Shown piece by piece: positions 6,801 to 14,880 of a stretch of 38,466 bases of DNA. The notes under the pieces are model-generated. The model saw only the letters and a program-made list of their open reading frames with translations. It ran no database searches and was not told the DNA's origin. Location of the stretch: assembly GCA_002362595.1 (NCBI GenBank), contig DEUO01000057.1:1-38466 (forward strand), in the 5' to 3' direction. The position numbers and the translations under genes are program-made. This DNA comes from Caryophanales bacterium UBA3260. Lineage in GTDB: Bacteria > Bacillota_I > Bacilli_A > RF39 > UBA660. Numbering within the stretch: the first letter of the stretch is position 1; the number at the start of each line of letters is the position of its first letter.

Positions 6801-9183
6801 CATTAGTAGTGTTAATTGTTTTAACTAAATTAGGTATTTTTTGGAAATTAGCATTATTACCCGAAGAATCTACTTCAAAGTAGTTACATAATAATTTATT
6901 ACTTTTTACATCAATAGAGTTTCTAAAAAACATTGAGTAGCAGTTGTCTGATTGATAATCCGCAGCTGAATTACTTTTATTCTCATCACCAGTTACTACA
7001 TATTTACCAATTCTTTTAATCAGTTTACCAGTGACAATATCTACTTCGTCGCATACATCTCCACATTTTATTAATTCATGACGACCGATAATATTACCTT
7101 CATCGTCGTAGATGTTTAAATCTGTTAATGAAGTGTGTTCTTCAAACTTTTCAAAAGGTGTTGCTTTGTCTCCTTTTTCAAGTTGATAAAAATTAGTGAC
7201 ATTTATTGCTTCAGGATAATTTGTTGATTGTCCTAATTGGATATAAATATCATAGTCGTATAAATCAGTATTCGCTGTGAATACCATACTTTGGTAACTC
7301 TCACCACCTAAATAAGATTTAGCACCAGTTTCTTTATTAGTAAGTCTCATTTGTATCGACACATCAGTATTTTTCTCTTTTATTGAAAAAGTATACTTTT
7401 CGCCATTAACTAAAAGATTATTTATCCAGGTAATTGGAATTACTTTCGTATAACTTGCATTTGGTTTACCAGTCGTTGTAATTGAGCCATCTTCATTTAC
7501 TACATTTGTAATTCCGTTAATAGAACTATTTATATTTAAGTAGTTTAGTAAATTCTTACTTCTCGTTTTAGTAACTAACCAAGAACCATAAGGTACATTC
7601 TTATGTACGAATGAACCATATTCAAGTTGAATGTCACTTATGTCATTAACACTTACATTGGCATTTACATCTGATTTATTTGAGAAGAATAATTTCAAAT
7701 ATTTTGTATTTGCTAACGGAGTAAAAATAGTACCAGAATCTTTCCAAGTTGAATCTACTCCTAAAAGACCTCCGTTTGTATCATAACAAGCATAATTAAA
7801 TCTTAAATTTCCTTTAAAACTAAAAATCATTTGCTTTCCAGTTACTTCGATTAAATCTTTTGCTCTTATTCTTGTGGTTGTTTCAAACGGATTGCCATTT
7901 GTATCTATTCCACCTTGTTCCAATTCACTACCAAACAAGTTGGTAATAATTTGTATAGATTCTACTTTCTTTGGTGATGATGTTGTTGGTGTGCCGTCTT
8001 GATACGAATTTCCATATACTACTAAATTCTCTGCGTTGTAATTACCAGCTTTATCTATGTAAATTGGATATCCTGTCGCTTGAGTTTTGGTTTCCATATC
8101 CTTAGATATAACTCCTACTCTATCTATCGTGTCACTTATTTGTCCGTTTAATTTATCACATCTTCTATTAACGTTTAGTATTTGATTAGGTACAGAACTA
8201 CCATACTTAAATTCTGTCGATGTTTCACTAATGTTCTCTGAGGTAAAAGACACTTCATAATTTTCATCTAATGTAGGATCACCACCAAGAAAGTTTATTG
8301 TTTTACTCATTATGTATGTTTCTAAATCATTCCCCCAAATATCCTTATATTTAATCTTGTCTCCAATGTTAATAGATAACTTATTCCGAACTTCAGAGCA
8401 ATCAATATCCATTACAATATATTTAAATCCTTTTACTCTATTATATATAGGTTGTATTACTGAATATCTTCTATCAGTTTGTGAATTTGTATCTTGAGGA
8501 TCTAAAATATAATTATTATCAATTCTTAATTCTTTTTTAGACTGTGGCTCTGTTTGTGGCCACACAACATTATCTTCAGCGTCTCCTCTACCTAAGACAA
8601 CTGCATTAATAGGCATTGTTGGTTCTTTTTCGGTTGTTAAAGATGACCAATCATCAATTGTATGTACAACATTACTAAACCACCTAAAATAAAATTTATC
8701 TTTTTCGTCATTATCAATCCAACTAGCTCCAGCTTGTGCAATAATACATAAAACGTTTCTACAACTTGCATCATCTTCTACAAATGGATGTGTATCTAAC
8801 ATTAAATTACTATTTGGAAAGTCTGAATTATCGTATAAAACATCGCATTCTTCAAATATTTTATTTCTCCATTGCTTCAACGTCATTGGAAACAATTTTT
8901 CAAATTTAGATTTGTCATATTTAACATCTAATTTGTACTTTATATCATAACAATCTAATTGAATGCTAATTGTTTCTTGTACTGGTTTTACATCATAAAT
9001 ATAAAAAGAACCATGAATAGTTTTTATCCATTGGCTCTTTAAATTACTATATTCATTAGAATCATTTAACAACTTTATTGTAGCTTTACCTAGTTCACAT
9101 GTTCCTAAAATATTTCCGTTACTTATAGAAGTTTTTTCATATTCAAAACCTTGAATATTGCTATTATCATATCCATTTATCAT
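3865..9183 (-). CDS. Tail tip/tail fibre protein with C-terminal S74-type chaperone domain
   Basis: At 1772 residues this is the largest gene. The N-terminal part (about 1-340) looks like a siphovirus tail-tip/baseplate protein (FYIYDVKPVQETISIQLDCYDIKYKLDV). A middle section holds several carbohydrate-binding-like modules. At least two share the frame IGGTN...KPTDWSLAPKD / IGGTN...KATDWSPAPDD, and earlier ones end in KGDKATPFEKF. A glycine- and aspartate-rich beta section follows (NITTGTIDASKVIVKNLDASKITTG etc.). From about residue 1670 a peptidase S74 intramolecular chaperone follows (SSKNMKENIKLL, then IKNIPLKKYDYKKK and HYGFVIEDIE). It ends in a coiled coil. S74 domains trimerise a fibre and cut themselves off; the Ser/Lys pair is present. 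The start overlaps the preceding stop (ATGA). Confidence 0.88.
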   Translation of the reverse strand: MINGYDNSNIQGFEYEKTSISNGNILGTCELGKATIKLLNDSNEYSNLKSQWIKTIHGSFYIYDVKPVQETISIQLDCYDIKYKLDVKYDKSKFEKLFPMTLKQWRNKIFEECDVLYDNSDFPNSNLMLDTHPFVEDDASCRNVLCIIAQAGASWIDNDEKDKFYFRWFSNVVHTIDDWSSLTTEKEPTMPINAVVLGRGDAEDNVVWPQTEPQSKKELRIDNNYILDPQDTNSQTDRRYSVIQPIYNRVKGFKYIVMDIDCSEVRNKLSINIGDKIKYKDIWGNDLETYIMSKTINFLGGDPTLDENYEVSFTSENISETSTEFKYGSSVPNQILNVNRRCDKLNGQISDTIDRVGVISKDMETKTQATGYPIYIDKAGNYNAENLVVYGNSYQDGTPTTSSPKKVESIQIITNLFGSELEQGGIDTNGNPFETTTRIRAKDLIEVTGKQMIFSFKGNLRFNYACYDTNGGLLGVDSTWKDSGTIFTPLANTKYLKLFFSNKSDVNANVSVNDISDIQLEYGSFVHKNVPYGSWLVTKTRSKNLLNYLNINSSINGITNVVNEDGSITTTGKPNASYTKVIPITWINNLLVNGEKYTFSIKEKNTDVSIQMRLTNKETGAKSYLGGESYQSMVFTANTDLYDYDIYIQLGQSTNYPEAINVTNFYQLEKGDKATPFEKFEEHTSLTDLNIYDDEGNIIGRHELIKCGDVCDEVDIVTGKLIKRIGKYVVTGDENKSNSAADYQSDNCYSMFFRNSIDVKSNKLLCNYFEVDSSGNNANFQKIPNLVKTINTTNALVVFNFPKPLVNNLTEATNWFKEKYNSGNPVEIYYQLQEPIEYQVRTQPLELFEDINTVFVNSDIPPYRLDLTYLTKSTLNGTYATHNELKMTEDSISSTLNKKIMDEKEKTISEVEINTKQQIKDNNEAYVSTEITRKTTDAINNLKIGGTNYISHLPDNWLDNKSWGTPNVGEDVVLQTKTGRISLRHRIEIKPNTDYYLKLYSSKDVQVLFRVCDENDKFIGSIINLVDKSMKFATNAKYIRVVVYNNVSVDDIKNGTIKIKLEEGNKPTDWSLAPKDVDSQFETITHQTNDIKQEVTDTKNSISIKVSEGIEKLQIGGTNLGRKGCISAYYDGDTNINLTTTNFSKDGSFEFKRIKNIQNGGVMLDRYVDYEVDKHYIIHFDLKLANNTSGSTINRYFNVYNGLGHKNSRVYVDGEVYKDSAGNEVGFTKNILVPDGNYHNIRLEFDAVSSSVDKDKINTNHIILQPYKQDTNLYTAQVKEFKIEKGDKATDWSPAPDDKLNTSKFTKAEILTEINNGVSSITLDADVINSDGLTTFMNNKLKNAGQTTINGANITTGTIDASKVIVKNLDASKITTGTLSADKISGGSITGSSINLGDGKFKVDTNGKLTATSGTIGGWNIGSTALTNIVGDYKVTIANGTDSVQTILNIKDNVNNTYPFNLKADGTLKAEKGNIGGWIISPDRLSKNAGRYAVGLLASAAGNDPNEAVFHVWDSTNEKNTFYVTNAGYLYAQNADITGAIHSSSGQIGGLTINGSDGLKSKHFSVTPNGQLNLYPQVGAGGVYLFNDGMRLNSTLGMSIASSSDGNRKAPSAGGIDIMACSGTDLYLACKLGSDASGTGSSITLKNGEIHFFVKDNGTIYKNGSTIHSSSKNMKENIKLLTNEEKNEIYDIIKNIPLKKYDYKKKYGTKFHYGFVIEDIENTKLGELLHIVQAGTDKNVKTYDSDDLDRIELIVIQELMKRIEKLEEKLCQ

Positions 9184-9599
9184 GATTTAATATCCTCATA
9201 CCCAGTAAATTCAATAGTAAATTCATCATATATAATATTATCTGTATTATTATCTTTAGGAATTCTATACATCGAAGGATTAACTTTTTTTGCATAAAAC
9301 TTTTTAGTTACAAATGTATTTTCATATTTTTCAAAGTATCTCATATTAAATGCAACCTCTCTAATAATTTCTAATAAAGGAAATATTTCTTTTTGGGATA
9401 ATTTTTCTATTATGTCTAAAGTTGCCGCAGGTAATTCTGCACATCTAACTCTAGACAATTTACCAGTTGTAGTTCCTCTTTCTGCTTTACTTTCTAAATC
9501 ATTTAAAGTAGGGCCTTGAACACCTTCGGGTAACCATTCCCAAGGTATTTCAAAAACTTTTTTAGAATTTTTAATACTTATTAATTTAATTTTATCCAG
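9180..9599 (-). CDS. Distal-tail-type phage protein, apparent CTG start
   Basis: The frame is open from a CTG at 9597-9599, directly after an in-frame TAA, to the stop at 9180, giving 139 residues. No ATG, GTG or TTG occurs in frame until a TTG at codon 48. Starting there would remove a well-formed segment (KVFEIPWEWLPEGVQGPTLNDLESKAERGTTTGK compressed: residues about 14-47). That segment belongs with the following LSRVRCAELPAATLDIIEKL part. An AGAGGTGA ribosome site lies 8 bases before the CTG. Size, position between tape measure and tail tip, and the R-x-R / C-terminal FTIEFTGYEDI strand suggest a small tail protein of the DUF6711 kind. The start overlaps nothing; the 3' end overlaps the tail-tip ATG. 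Confidence 0.75.
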   Translation of the reverse strand: MDKIKLISIKNSKKVFEIPWEWLPEGVQGPTLNDLESKAERGTTTGKLSRVRCAELPAATLDIIEKLSQKEIFPLLEIIREVAFNMRYFEKYENTFVTKKFYAKKVNPSMYRIPKDNNTDNIIYDEFTIEFTGYEDIKS

Positions 9600-9612
9600 T
9601 TACTTCACCTCT

Positions 9613-11517
9613 CTAATTTAATAGTAATGGTTTACCTAGTTCTTGTTCTACTAGTCTTATTGAATCTATTACTATTTTTTTGAATTCTTTTGTTCCAAAT
9701 TGAGCAATTAATGTTAAATTTCTAAGAACTATCTCTTTTTCTTGGGAACTCATTCCTTTTTCATTCATTACTTCTCTTAATGCATCTTTAATGGTATCTA
9801 ATGGGGCTTCGATATTAGTTCCATGTTTTTGATCTCCCAATATTGCCATAAATTCTTGTCTAGGTGGGATTACTGCTCCTCTAGCCAATTTAGGTATTTT
9901 AGGAATATCAAATCCCCATTTTTGTCCTCCAATTACTGGTACCCAGTCTGGGATATCAAAAGATAGTTTATTTATTCCACCGGTTAACTTGTTTATACCA
10001 TCTATTAAGAAATTTAATATTACTTTAACTCCATCCCATAGAGCATTAAATGGAGCAAGTAATATTTTACCTAAACCTCCAAAAACATCAGCTATTCCAC
10101 CTTTAAAGTCTCCTTTGAATATTTTAATAATTCCATCGACTATTTGTTTTATTCCTTTGAACATATCACCGAAATATCTTTGTACTACTTTTATAACTGC
10201 TGCTATTGCAACCGCAATTATTTCCCCAACAATTCCAAACTTTTTTTTAATATCATCTAAATGGTCAAATATCCAGTCTACTGCTCCCTGCAACAAATCA
10301 TTTATTTTATCCCAATGTTTAGCTATCGTTCCCCAAATTAATGCAGCAGCACCAATAACTATTAAAGGTACATTTCCTAGTATAATTCCTAAACCTAATA
10401 TTGCTATTCCAATGAACTGAATCATTTTCCAAAAGTTTTCCCACGTAGGATCATTTAAATATGTAATAAGACTAGCAATCGCACCTATAAGTCCACCTAC
10501 TAATAAAAAGATTCCTGTAGCTGTGATTAAATCTACACCTAATTTTATAGCAATTAGTGCCGCAGCAATTCCAAATAAAAAACCAAGTATTAATTCTTGA
10601 TTTTCTAATATAAAATCTTTTATGTCATTTAAAAAATTTAATAACGTTTGACTAGTCTGAATTTCTCCTGAAAAATCGACGTCAGGTTTTGTTGCTGAAC
10701 TTCCTCTACCTTTTGAATCGTTGCCACCTATTACTTCTAAATTATCTAAACTTGACAAACCTCCGCTGGCCTCTTCTCCGCTTTCAGAGACATCTTTTAA
10801 TGAAGATGATAGCTTTTTTGCATCTTTAGTTGTTTCTTTTACACTTTTTCCGAATAATGAAGCCGTAAATGTTGCAATAGTACCTGTTATTTTAGACAAT
10901 CCATTCATCAAAGCATTAATTGCTGGTAAAATAGCTTGATATATAGGTGTAAAAGCAGTCATCAAATTTGCTTTAATCTGATTAAGACTGGAACTAAATT
11001 GATCATCTGTTTTTAATAATGAAGTAAACTTAGATTGTAATTGGCCTAATCCTCTACTTAATACGTTAAACACAAAGGCTCCTAAGACTAAATTAGATAA
11101 TCTTGAACCAAACTTTGTGATATTTTTATTAATATCTTTAATTCCTTTTTTTACATCATCAATTCCGCTTAATTTAAATTTTTTCTTTGTCGCAGCAGCA
11201 ATTTCTTTTCTATACTCACTTGCTCTTTCTTTTGTGTCAGATAGTTTTGATTCCATTATTTCTAGTTGGTTAGTTAAATACCCTATTTGCTCTTCTTCAC
11301 CAAATTTTAGCAAACCATTGTTGCTATATTCTTGTAATAATGCTAATTTATCTTTTACTTTTTGAATAGCTAATTCTTGAGATTTGATACTATCAACAGA
11401 TTTATTATATTTATTTATTAAATTTTGAGTTGATTTTTCTAAATTTCTAAATTCTCCCGTAATTTTCGAAGTGTTTAAACTTGTATCAATTACAAGGGCT
11501 CCTTTATGTGTTGCCAG
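9613..11517 (-). CDS. Tape measure protein, apparent CTG start
   Basis: The frame runs from a CTG at 11515-11517 to the stop at 9613, 634 residues. The N-terminus then reads (M)ATHKGALVIDTSLNTSK, the usual opening of Firmicutes tape measures (GxLVIDTxLNT). The first standard start in frame is a TTG 68 codons later. AAGGAG lies exactly 7 bases before the CTG. The only nearby ATG (11520-11522) is out of frame and stops after 10 codons. Coiled-coil helices occupy about 25-150. Hydrophobic helices follow at about 310-345 and 365-410, typical of tape measures, then a C-terminal globular part. Tape measures set tail length and pass DNA through the host membrane. At this length the tail would be short for a siphovirus. 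Confidence 0.88.
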   Translation of the reverse strand: MATHKGALVIDTSLNTSKITGEFRNLEKSTQNLINKYNKSVDSIKSQELAIQKVKDKLALLQEYSNNGLLKFGEEEQIGYLTNQLEIMESKLSDTKERASEYRKEIAAATKKKFKLSGIDDVKKGIKDINKNITKFGSRLSNLVLGAFVFNVLSRGLGQLQSKFTSLLKTDDQFSSSLNQIKANLMTAFTPIYQAILPAINALMNGLSKITGTIATFTASLFGKSVKETTKDAKKLSSSLKDVSESGEEASGGLSSLDNLEVIGGNDSKGRGSSATKPDVDFSGEIQTSQTLLNFLNDIKDFILENQELILGFLFGIAAALIAIKLGVDLITATGIFLLVGGLIGAIASLITYLNDPTWENFWKMIQFIGIAILGLGIILGNVPLIVIGAAALIWGTIAKHWDKINDLLQGAVDWIFDHLDDIKKKFGIVGEIIAVAIAAVIKVVQRYFGDMFKGIKQIVDGIIKIFKGDFKGGIADVFGGLGKILLAPFNALWDGVKVILNFLIDGINKLTGGINKLSFDIPDWVPVIGGQKWGFDIPKIPKLARGAVIPPRQEFMAILGDQKHGTNIEAPLDTIKDALREVMNEKGMSSQEKEIVLRNLTLIAQFGTKEFKKIVIDSIRLVEQELGKPLLLN

Positions 11518-11529
11518 TACATCACTCCT

Positions 11530-12114
11530 TTAATTGTAAAATTCTTCTAAGAAATTTCTTCTTGCTTCTTTTTGCTTTTGAACTTCTTTAGTATACTGTT
11601 CTAAATCAACAAGATTCTTTATTTTTTTGTATTGGTCTTTTTCTTCTTTAGTTAATTTACCTTCAAGTTTTCTTTTTCTATAATAGATAAGTTCACTAAA
11701 AAAACACTCTGTATTCATATCCATAAAAAGTGCCATAAATTTCCACCAATGCATATCAGAATGTTCTGATATATCAATATGATGCGTTGAATTTATACCT
11801 GTTAAAATATAGTTACCATCTTTAGTAAATGAATATATACGCTCTTTTTCTTCAGATTCATCCTCTTCGTCTTTTCCTAAGTCAATAAATAAAATTGCTT
11901 TTTTAATTGCTTCAGGAATATCTTCTTCAGAAATATCTTCTTTGTATAGTAATTTAATCATAATATAAGCTTTTTCTTCTTTATATAAATTGTCATCTTC
12001 TAATGCTATCATTATTTTTAAAATTGTCTTATAATCATAATTAATATCGTATATTTTATCGTTAACATTTATTTTTGTGGGTAAATCCTTATATAACATT
12101 TCATTAAAGGACAT
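11530..12114 (-). CDS. Gp15-type tail assembly chaperone
   Basis: A 194-residue protein of the phage Gp15 family. The key block is MHWWKFMALFMDMNTECFF followed by a helix with YYRKRKLEGKL. The N-terminal region (INVNDKIYDINYDYKTILKIMIALED) is also typical. Such proteins lie immediately before the tape measure and act as its chaperone. The start overlaps the end of the preceding tail gene by 11 bases. The stop lies 12 bases before the tape-measure CTG, so coupling between the two is likely. Confidence 0.88.
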   Translation of the reverse strand: MSFNEMLYKDLPTKINVNDKIYDINYDYKTILKIMIALEDDNLYKEEKAYIMIKLLYKEDISEEDIPEAIKKAILFIDLGKDEEDESEEKERIYSFTKDGNYILTGINSTHHIDISEHSDMHWWKFMALFMDMNTECFFSELIYYRKRKLEGKLTKEEKDQYKKIKNLVDLEQYTKEVQKQKEARRNFLEEFYN

Positions 12115-12565
12115 TGCTATTTTTACTCAAGTATTTATCTGTTAGAGCCTTCCTAGCATTTTTTACATATGGAGAAATAAAATTTATTAAAGGTTTTAAA
12201 TTATTCAACGAAACGCTACCACCAGTTATAACGTCCATAGTTTCTTTTCCGAATACTTCAGCAAAAGAGTCTATAGTTTCTTTTATTGCATCATACTGAA
12301 GGTCTATTAACTGATTAACTTTTAATAAATCTTCTATACTGTCATCAAATTGGTCTTGATTTTTTAATGATTGTTGCAACTTATTAACATTAACGTCTCC
12401 AACTTCTTTTTGCTTATTTATCTTTTCAGTTAAATTTCTAATAATATCAGATAATGTCTTCATAATTCTTTCGTCATTTGGATCAAATTGAATTGTTCCA
12501 ATAACGTTACCATCTTTATCTTCAATGTTTTCTTTTACTATTTTATTATATATTTTTAATGCCAT
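12104..12565 (-). CDS. Tail assembly protein upstream of Gp15
   Basis: A 153-residue, mostly helical acidic/basic protein. It opens MALKIYNKIVKENIEDKDGNVIGTIQFDPND and ends in a helix with basic residues (NARKALTDKYLSKNS). It occupies the slot of the first tail chaperone (gpG position), after the major tail protein and before Gp15. I recognise the type from position and composition rather than from a motif. It has a GGAAAGAG ribosome site. The overlap with the next gene shows no convincing slippery heptamer. Confidence 0.75.
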   Translation of the reverse strand: MALKIYNKIVKENIEDKDGNVIGTIQFDPNDERIMKTLSDIIRNLTEKINKQKEVGDVNVNKLQQSLKNQDQFDDSIEDLLKVNQLIDLQYDAIKETIDSFAEVFGKETMDVITGGSVSLNNLKPLINFISPYVKNARKALTDKYLSKNSNVL

Positions 12566-12586
12566 TTATCTCTTTCCTTTCAAAAT

Positions 12587-12619
12587 AAAAAAATAAGGGC
12601 AATAATTTCTATTGCCCTT
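12587..12619 (-). terminator. Terminator after the major tail protein
   Basis: A 10-bp perfect stem (AAGGGCAATA with TATTGCCCTT, loop GAAAT) is followed by an A and then TTTTTTT on the minus strand. It lies between the major tail protein and the tail chaperones. It should cut transcript levels of downstream tail and lysis genes relative to the abundant major tail protein. Confidence 0.85.
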
Positions 12620-12624
12620 CGATG

Positions 12625-13173
12625 TTATGCACTTGTTGTTTTGGTAAATGCTTTAGTTTCTGTAGAAAATGTTCCGTGAACTCTATTGCCTTTCCAATTT
12701 AAAGTAGCTGGTGAATTTAATTTAGAAGTATCTCCACCCCAACTAGTCACGTCTACTATAGCGTCCTCTGTAAAAGCACCATATGTTTTGTCATTTTGAA
12801 CATCTGCATATGTAACTTCCATACATTGTAATGTCGCTTTGTCTCCAACTAATTCATATTTAAATATGTTGTATAAGATGTATGACAATACATCATCTCT
12901 TTTTATAGCTATTGGATCAATTTGTGTTGTTTGAGCTCCTTTAGAATGATCAATAGTATTTTCACCTAGAACATTTTTCTTAGCTTCAACGTCATTGTTC
13001 ATTTCCCTGGTTATTTCTTCGTTATCTTCACCAAATGGCATCCAAACAGGAGAATCCCCATAAACAATTCCGTTTTCATCTATAGATGTTATATTAGAAT
13101 TATAGAATGTTACATGGTCTTCTCTATTGAATTTGCCTTTACCTTCAAATTTAACTTTTTTAGTTTCTGGCAT
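12625..13173 (-). CDS. Major tail protein
   Basis: A 182-residue beta-rich protein from MPETKK. The ATG at 13173 has GAGGAG 6 bases upstream, and a GTG just before it is less well spaced. Strands such as GKGKFNREDHVTFYNS, GDSPVWMPFG, LQCMEVTYADV and LNWKGNRVHGTFSTETKAF fit a siphovirus tail-tube subunit. It lies between the head-tail connector genes and the tail chaperones, the conserved position for this protein. A strong terminator follows directly, as is common after highly expressed tube genes. Confidence 0.85.
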   Translation of the reverse strand: MPETKKVKFEGKGKFNREDHVTFYNSNITSIDENGIVYGDSPVWMPFGEDNEEITREMNNDVEAKKNVLGENTIDHSKGAQTTQIDPIAIKRDDVLSYILYNIFKYELVGDKATLQCMEVTYADVQNDKTYGAFTEDAIVDVTSWGGDTSKLNSPATLNWKGNRVHGTFSTETKAFTKTTSA

Positions 13174-13175
13174 CA

Positions 13176-13637
13176 CTATCTCCTCTTTTCTATTTCTATT
13201 TTTTCGTATTCTAATTTACATTTACATTGATATCTTGCAATAGTGTTAGTTTTATCTGTGCCATACAAATAACCACTTCCGCAACTTATTGACAATGCTG
13301 TTTCATCGTCATTTAATTCTGGTAAATCACCATTTTTTGTGCATTCATAAAACCAATTTATTAATTCATCAAACATTTGTAAATTATTTATATTTGTTTT
13401 ATCATCAACCTTATTAAAAAACGTCCTAGTAGCTAAGATAAACTCGAATTGTCTAGTTGTCTTAGTCCCTAAAACGTTCTTTTTAATTATCGGTTGTAAC
13501 GTTTCTAATTGTTCAATAGACCAGTTATTTTCTTTCTTTGAATCCGGATTTAAGTAATCTACTTTAATATCATTACTTAATATTGAACATTTTTTCATAA
13601 AATCTTTAACACATTCAATTATTGCTTTTCCTTTCAT
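13176..13637 (-). CDS. Minor capsid / tail terminator protein
   Basis: A 153-residue protein resembling the phage minor capsid protein 3 family, which occupies the tail-terminator position. It shows the segments KKNVLGTKTTRQFEFILATRTFF, ELINWFYECTKNGDLPEL and ALSISCGSGYLYGTDKTNTIARYQCKCKLEYEK. It is beta-rich at the C-terminus. It follows the HK97-gp10-like gene with a 4-base overlap and precedes the major tail protein. The role at the head-tail interface is inferred from family and order. Confidence 0.8.
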   Translation of the reverse strand: MKGKAIIECVKDFMKKCSILSNDIKVDYLNPDSKKENNWSIEQLETLQPIIKKNVLGTKTTRQFEFILATRTFFNKVDDKTNINNLQMFDELINWFYECTKNGDLPELNDDETALSISCGSGYLYGTDKTNTIARYQCKCKLEYEKIEIEKRR

Positions 13638-14083
13638 TCTTTACCTCTCATTACATTTTTTATTCCATCTAAAAGATTATCAAATTCATCTTCTATCATT
13701 CTATCAAACCAATGGTCTCCACTTTTCCCTCCACCTTGAAATATTAAATTTCTATTTGAAGGATCTAATATTTTTTCTGTGTTTGGCCTACTCCAATATC
13801 CATAATCTGGACTATAAAAAGCTCCTTTTAATGTTGTAGGGTCTACCATCAACTTACCTTCATACAAATAACTAGCACTAGGGTCGTCATATACTACTTT
13901 ACCAGAGCCAATACTTGTTCCCTTAATGCCGGCATCTATTATATGTTTGCCTGGAGTGTACGGTGCACTTCTTTCAAGTACAAATTTATCAATATACATT
14001 TGCACTTTACCACCTTCATCCAAAGATACTGCTTTTTGAAGTTTCTCTGAAAAAGGTAATTCTAACTTAGCTTTTATTCTCAA
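13634..14083 (-). CDS. Minor capsid protein 2-like head-tail component
   Basis: A 149-residue protein. The start codon is TTG (14081-14083) with GAGGTAA 6 bases upstream. The conserved middle contains SAPYTPGKHIIDAGIK, YDDPSASYLYEGKLMVDPTTLKGAFY and KSGDHWFDRMIEDE, as in the phage minor capsid 2 (HK97 gp10-like) family. It would act in head completion or tail attachment. It overlaps the genes on both sides by a few bases, showing tight translational coupling in this block. Confidence 0.82.
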   Translation of the reverse strand: MRIKAKLELPFSEKLQKAVSLDEGGKVQMYIDKFVLERSAPYTPGKHIIDAGIKGTSIGSGKVVYDDPSASYLYEGKLMVDPTTLKGAFYSPDYGYWSRPNTEKILDPSNRNLIFQGGGKSGDHWFDRMIEDEFDNLLDGIKNVMRGKE

Positions 14084-14475
14084 TCTGTTACCTCTATATT
14101 GTTAATAATCTTACATATTGAATTTTCATTAATAGAAATTGTCTTTATCGTAAAATAATCAAAATTTGAGTTATATATATCTTCTAAATTGTCTATATCT
14201 TTGTATTCTCCTAAAACTATAATATCGTTATCATTTAAAGTAAAATTATTAATCTTATCTTGTAATTCGTAGTATTCAGCTTTATTTATATAAGATTTTA
14301 AAGATTCATTAGAGAATATAACTCGATGAACAGATGTATATTTTTCGCCGTGTGCCTCAGGAGTTATTATTTTATCAACATGATAGTAAACTTTATCAAC
14401 CACTTTTCGATGATAATTATTTTCTGAATCAATATTATAGATTGTTATTGTATCTGGAAACATTTCTTTCATCAT
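14080..14475 (-). CDS. Head closure / minor capsid protein 1-like
   Basis: A 131-residue beta-rich protein (FPDTITIYNIDSENNYHRKVVDKVYY, then a strand with DNDIIVLGEYKDI). The order adaptor, head closure, gp10-like, tail terminator matches siphoviruses such as SPP1. Its place and strand pattern fit the phage minor capsid 1 / head-closure family. The ATGATG start has a GAGGTAA ribosome site. The assignment rests mainly on position. Confidence 0.7.
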   Translation of the reverse strand: MMKEMFPDTITIYNIDSENNYHRKVVDKVYYHVDKIITPEAHGEKYTSVHRVIFSNESLKSYINKAEYYELQDKINNFTLNDNDIIVLGEYKDIDNLEDIYNSNFDYFTIKTISINENSICKIINNIEVTD

Positions 14476-14867
14476 TTACCTCTGTACAATAGACCTGTAT
14501 TTGCTAAGTATCTATAACAAATATTATAAATCTTTTTACTAAGTTCATTATCAGATAGAACTTGTTTTTCTATAATATTGTTTTTATTAACAAGAGTAAT
14601 TGAATGAGATCCAACAGTTTCACTTGCTATTTCGGCATCCTTAGATAATAGCTTTTCTTTTAGTTCTGATTGACTAAATAATAAATCTATTATTTCGCAA
14701 CAACAATTTCTTATATTATCATCTAATATATCAGTTGTTATCCTATTTGATGTGAAATTGTTAAGATATGAGCTTGCTTTTTTTGAATGTTCTATAAATG
14801 AAGATTCAGGTATGCTACCTTTATAACCTTCTTCATAGTATTTATAATCTACTATTTCATTTAGCAT
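14472..14867 (-). CDS. Head-tail connector (adaptor) protein, gp6-like
   Basis: A 131-residue, mainly helical protein. The pattern AS-x-YLNNFTSNRIT followed by helices (DDNIRNCCCEIIDLLFSQSEL) and an acidic loop is typical of gp6/gp15-like connectors that sit under the portal. It ends in a helix with CYRYLANTGLLYRG, as in homologues. It has a good ribosome site (AGGAGATGATAAGGT). It follows the small coiled-coil gene and precedes head closure. Confidence 0.78.
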   Translation of the reverse strand: MLNEIVDYKYYEEGYKGSIPESSFIEHSKKASSYLNNFTSNRITTDILDDNIRNCCCEIIDLLFSQSELKEKLLSKDAEIASETVGSHSITLVNKNNIIEKQVLSDNELSKKIYNICYRYLANTGLLYRGK

Positions 14868-14880
14868 ACCTTATCATCTC

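Noticed and set aside
9989..10420. Plus-strand ORF of 143 codons
   Set aside because: It is a shadow of the tape-measure gene on the other strand; rich in I, P and S as expected for a reversed AT-rich frame and without a ribosome site.
12095..12125. Programmed -1 frameshift joining the two tail chaperone genes
   Set aside because: The overlap has no X-XXY-YYZ heptamer in the right frame, and the second gene has its own ATG and is a complete Gp15 protein.
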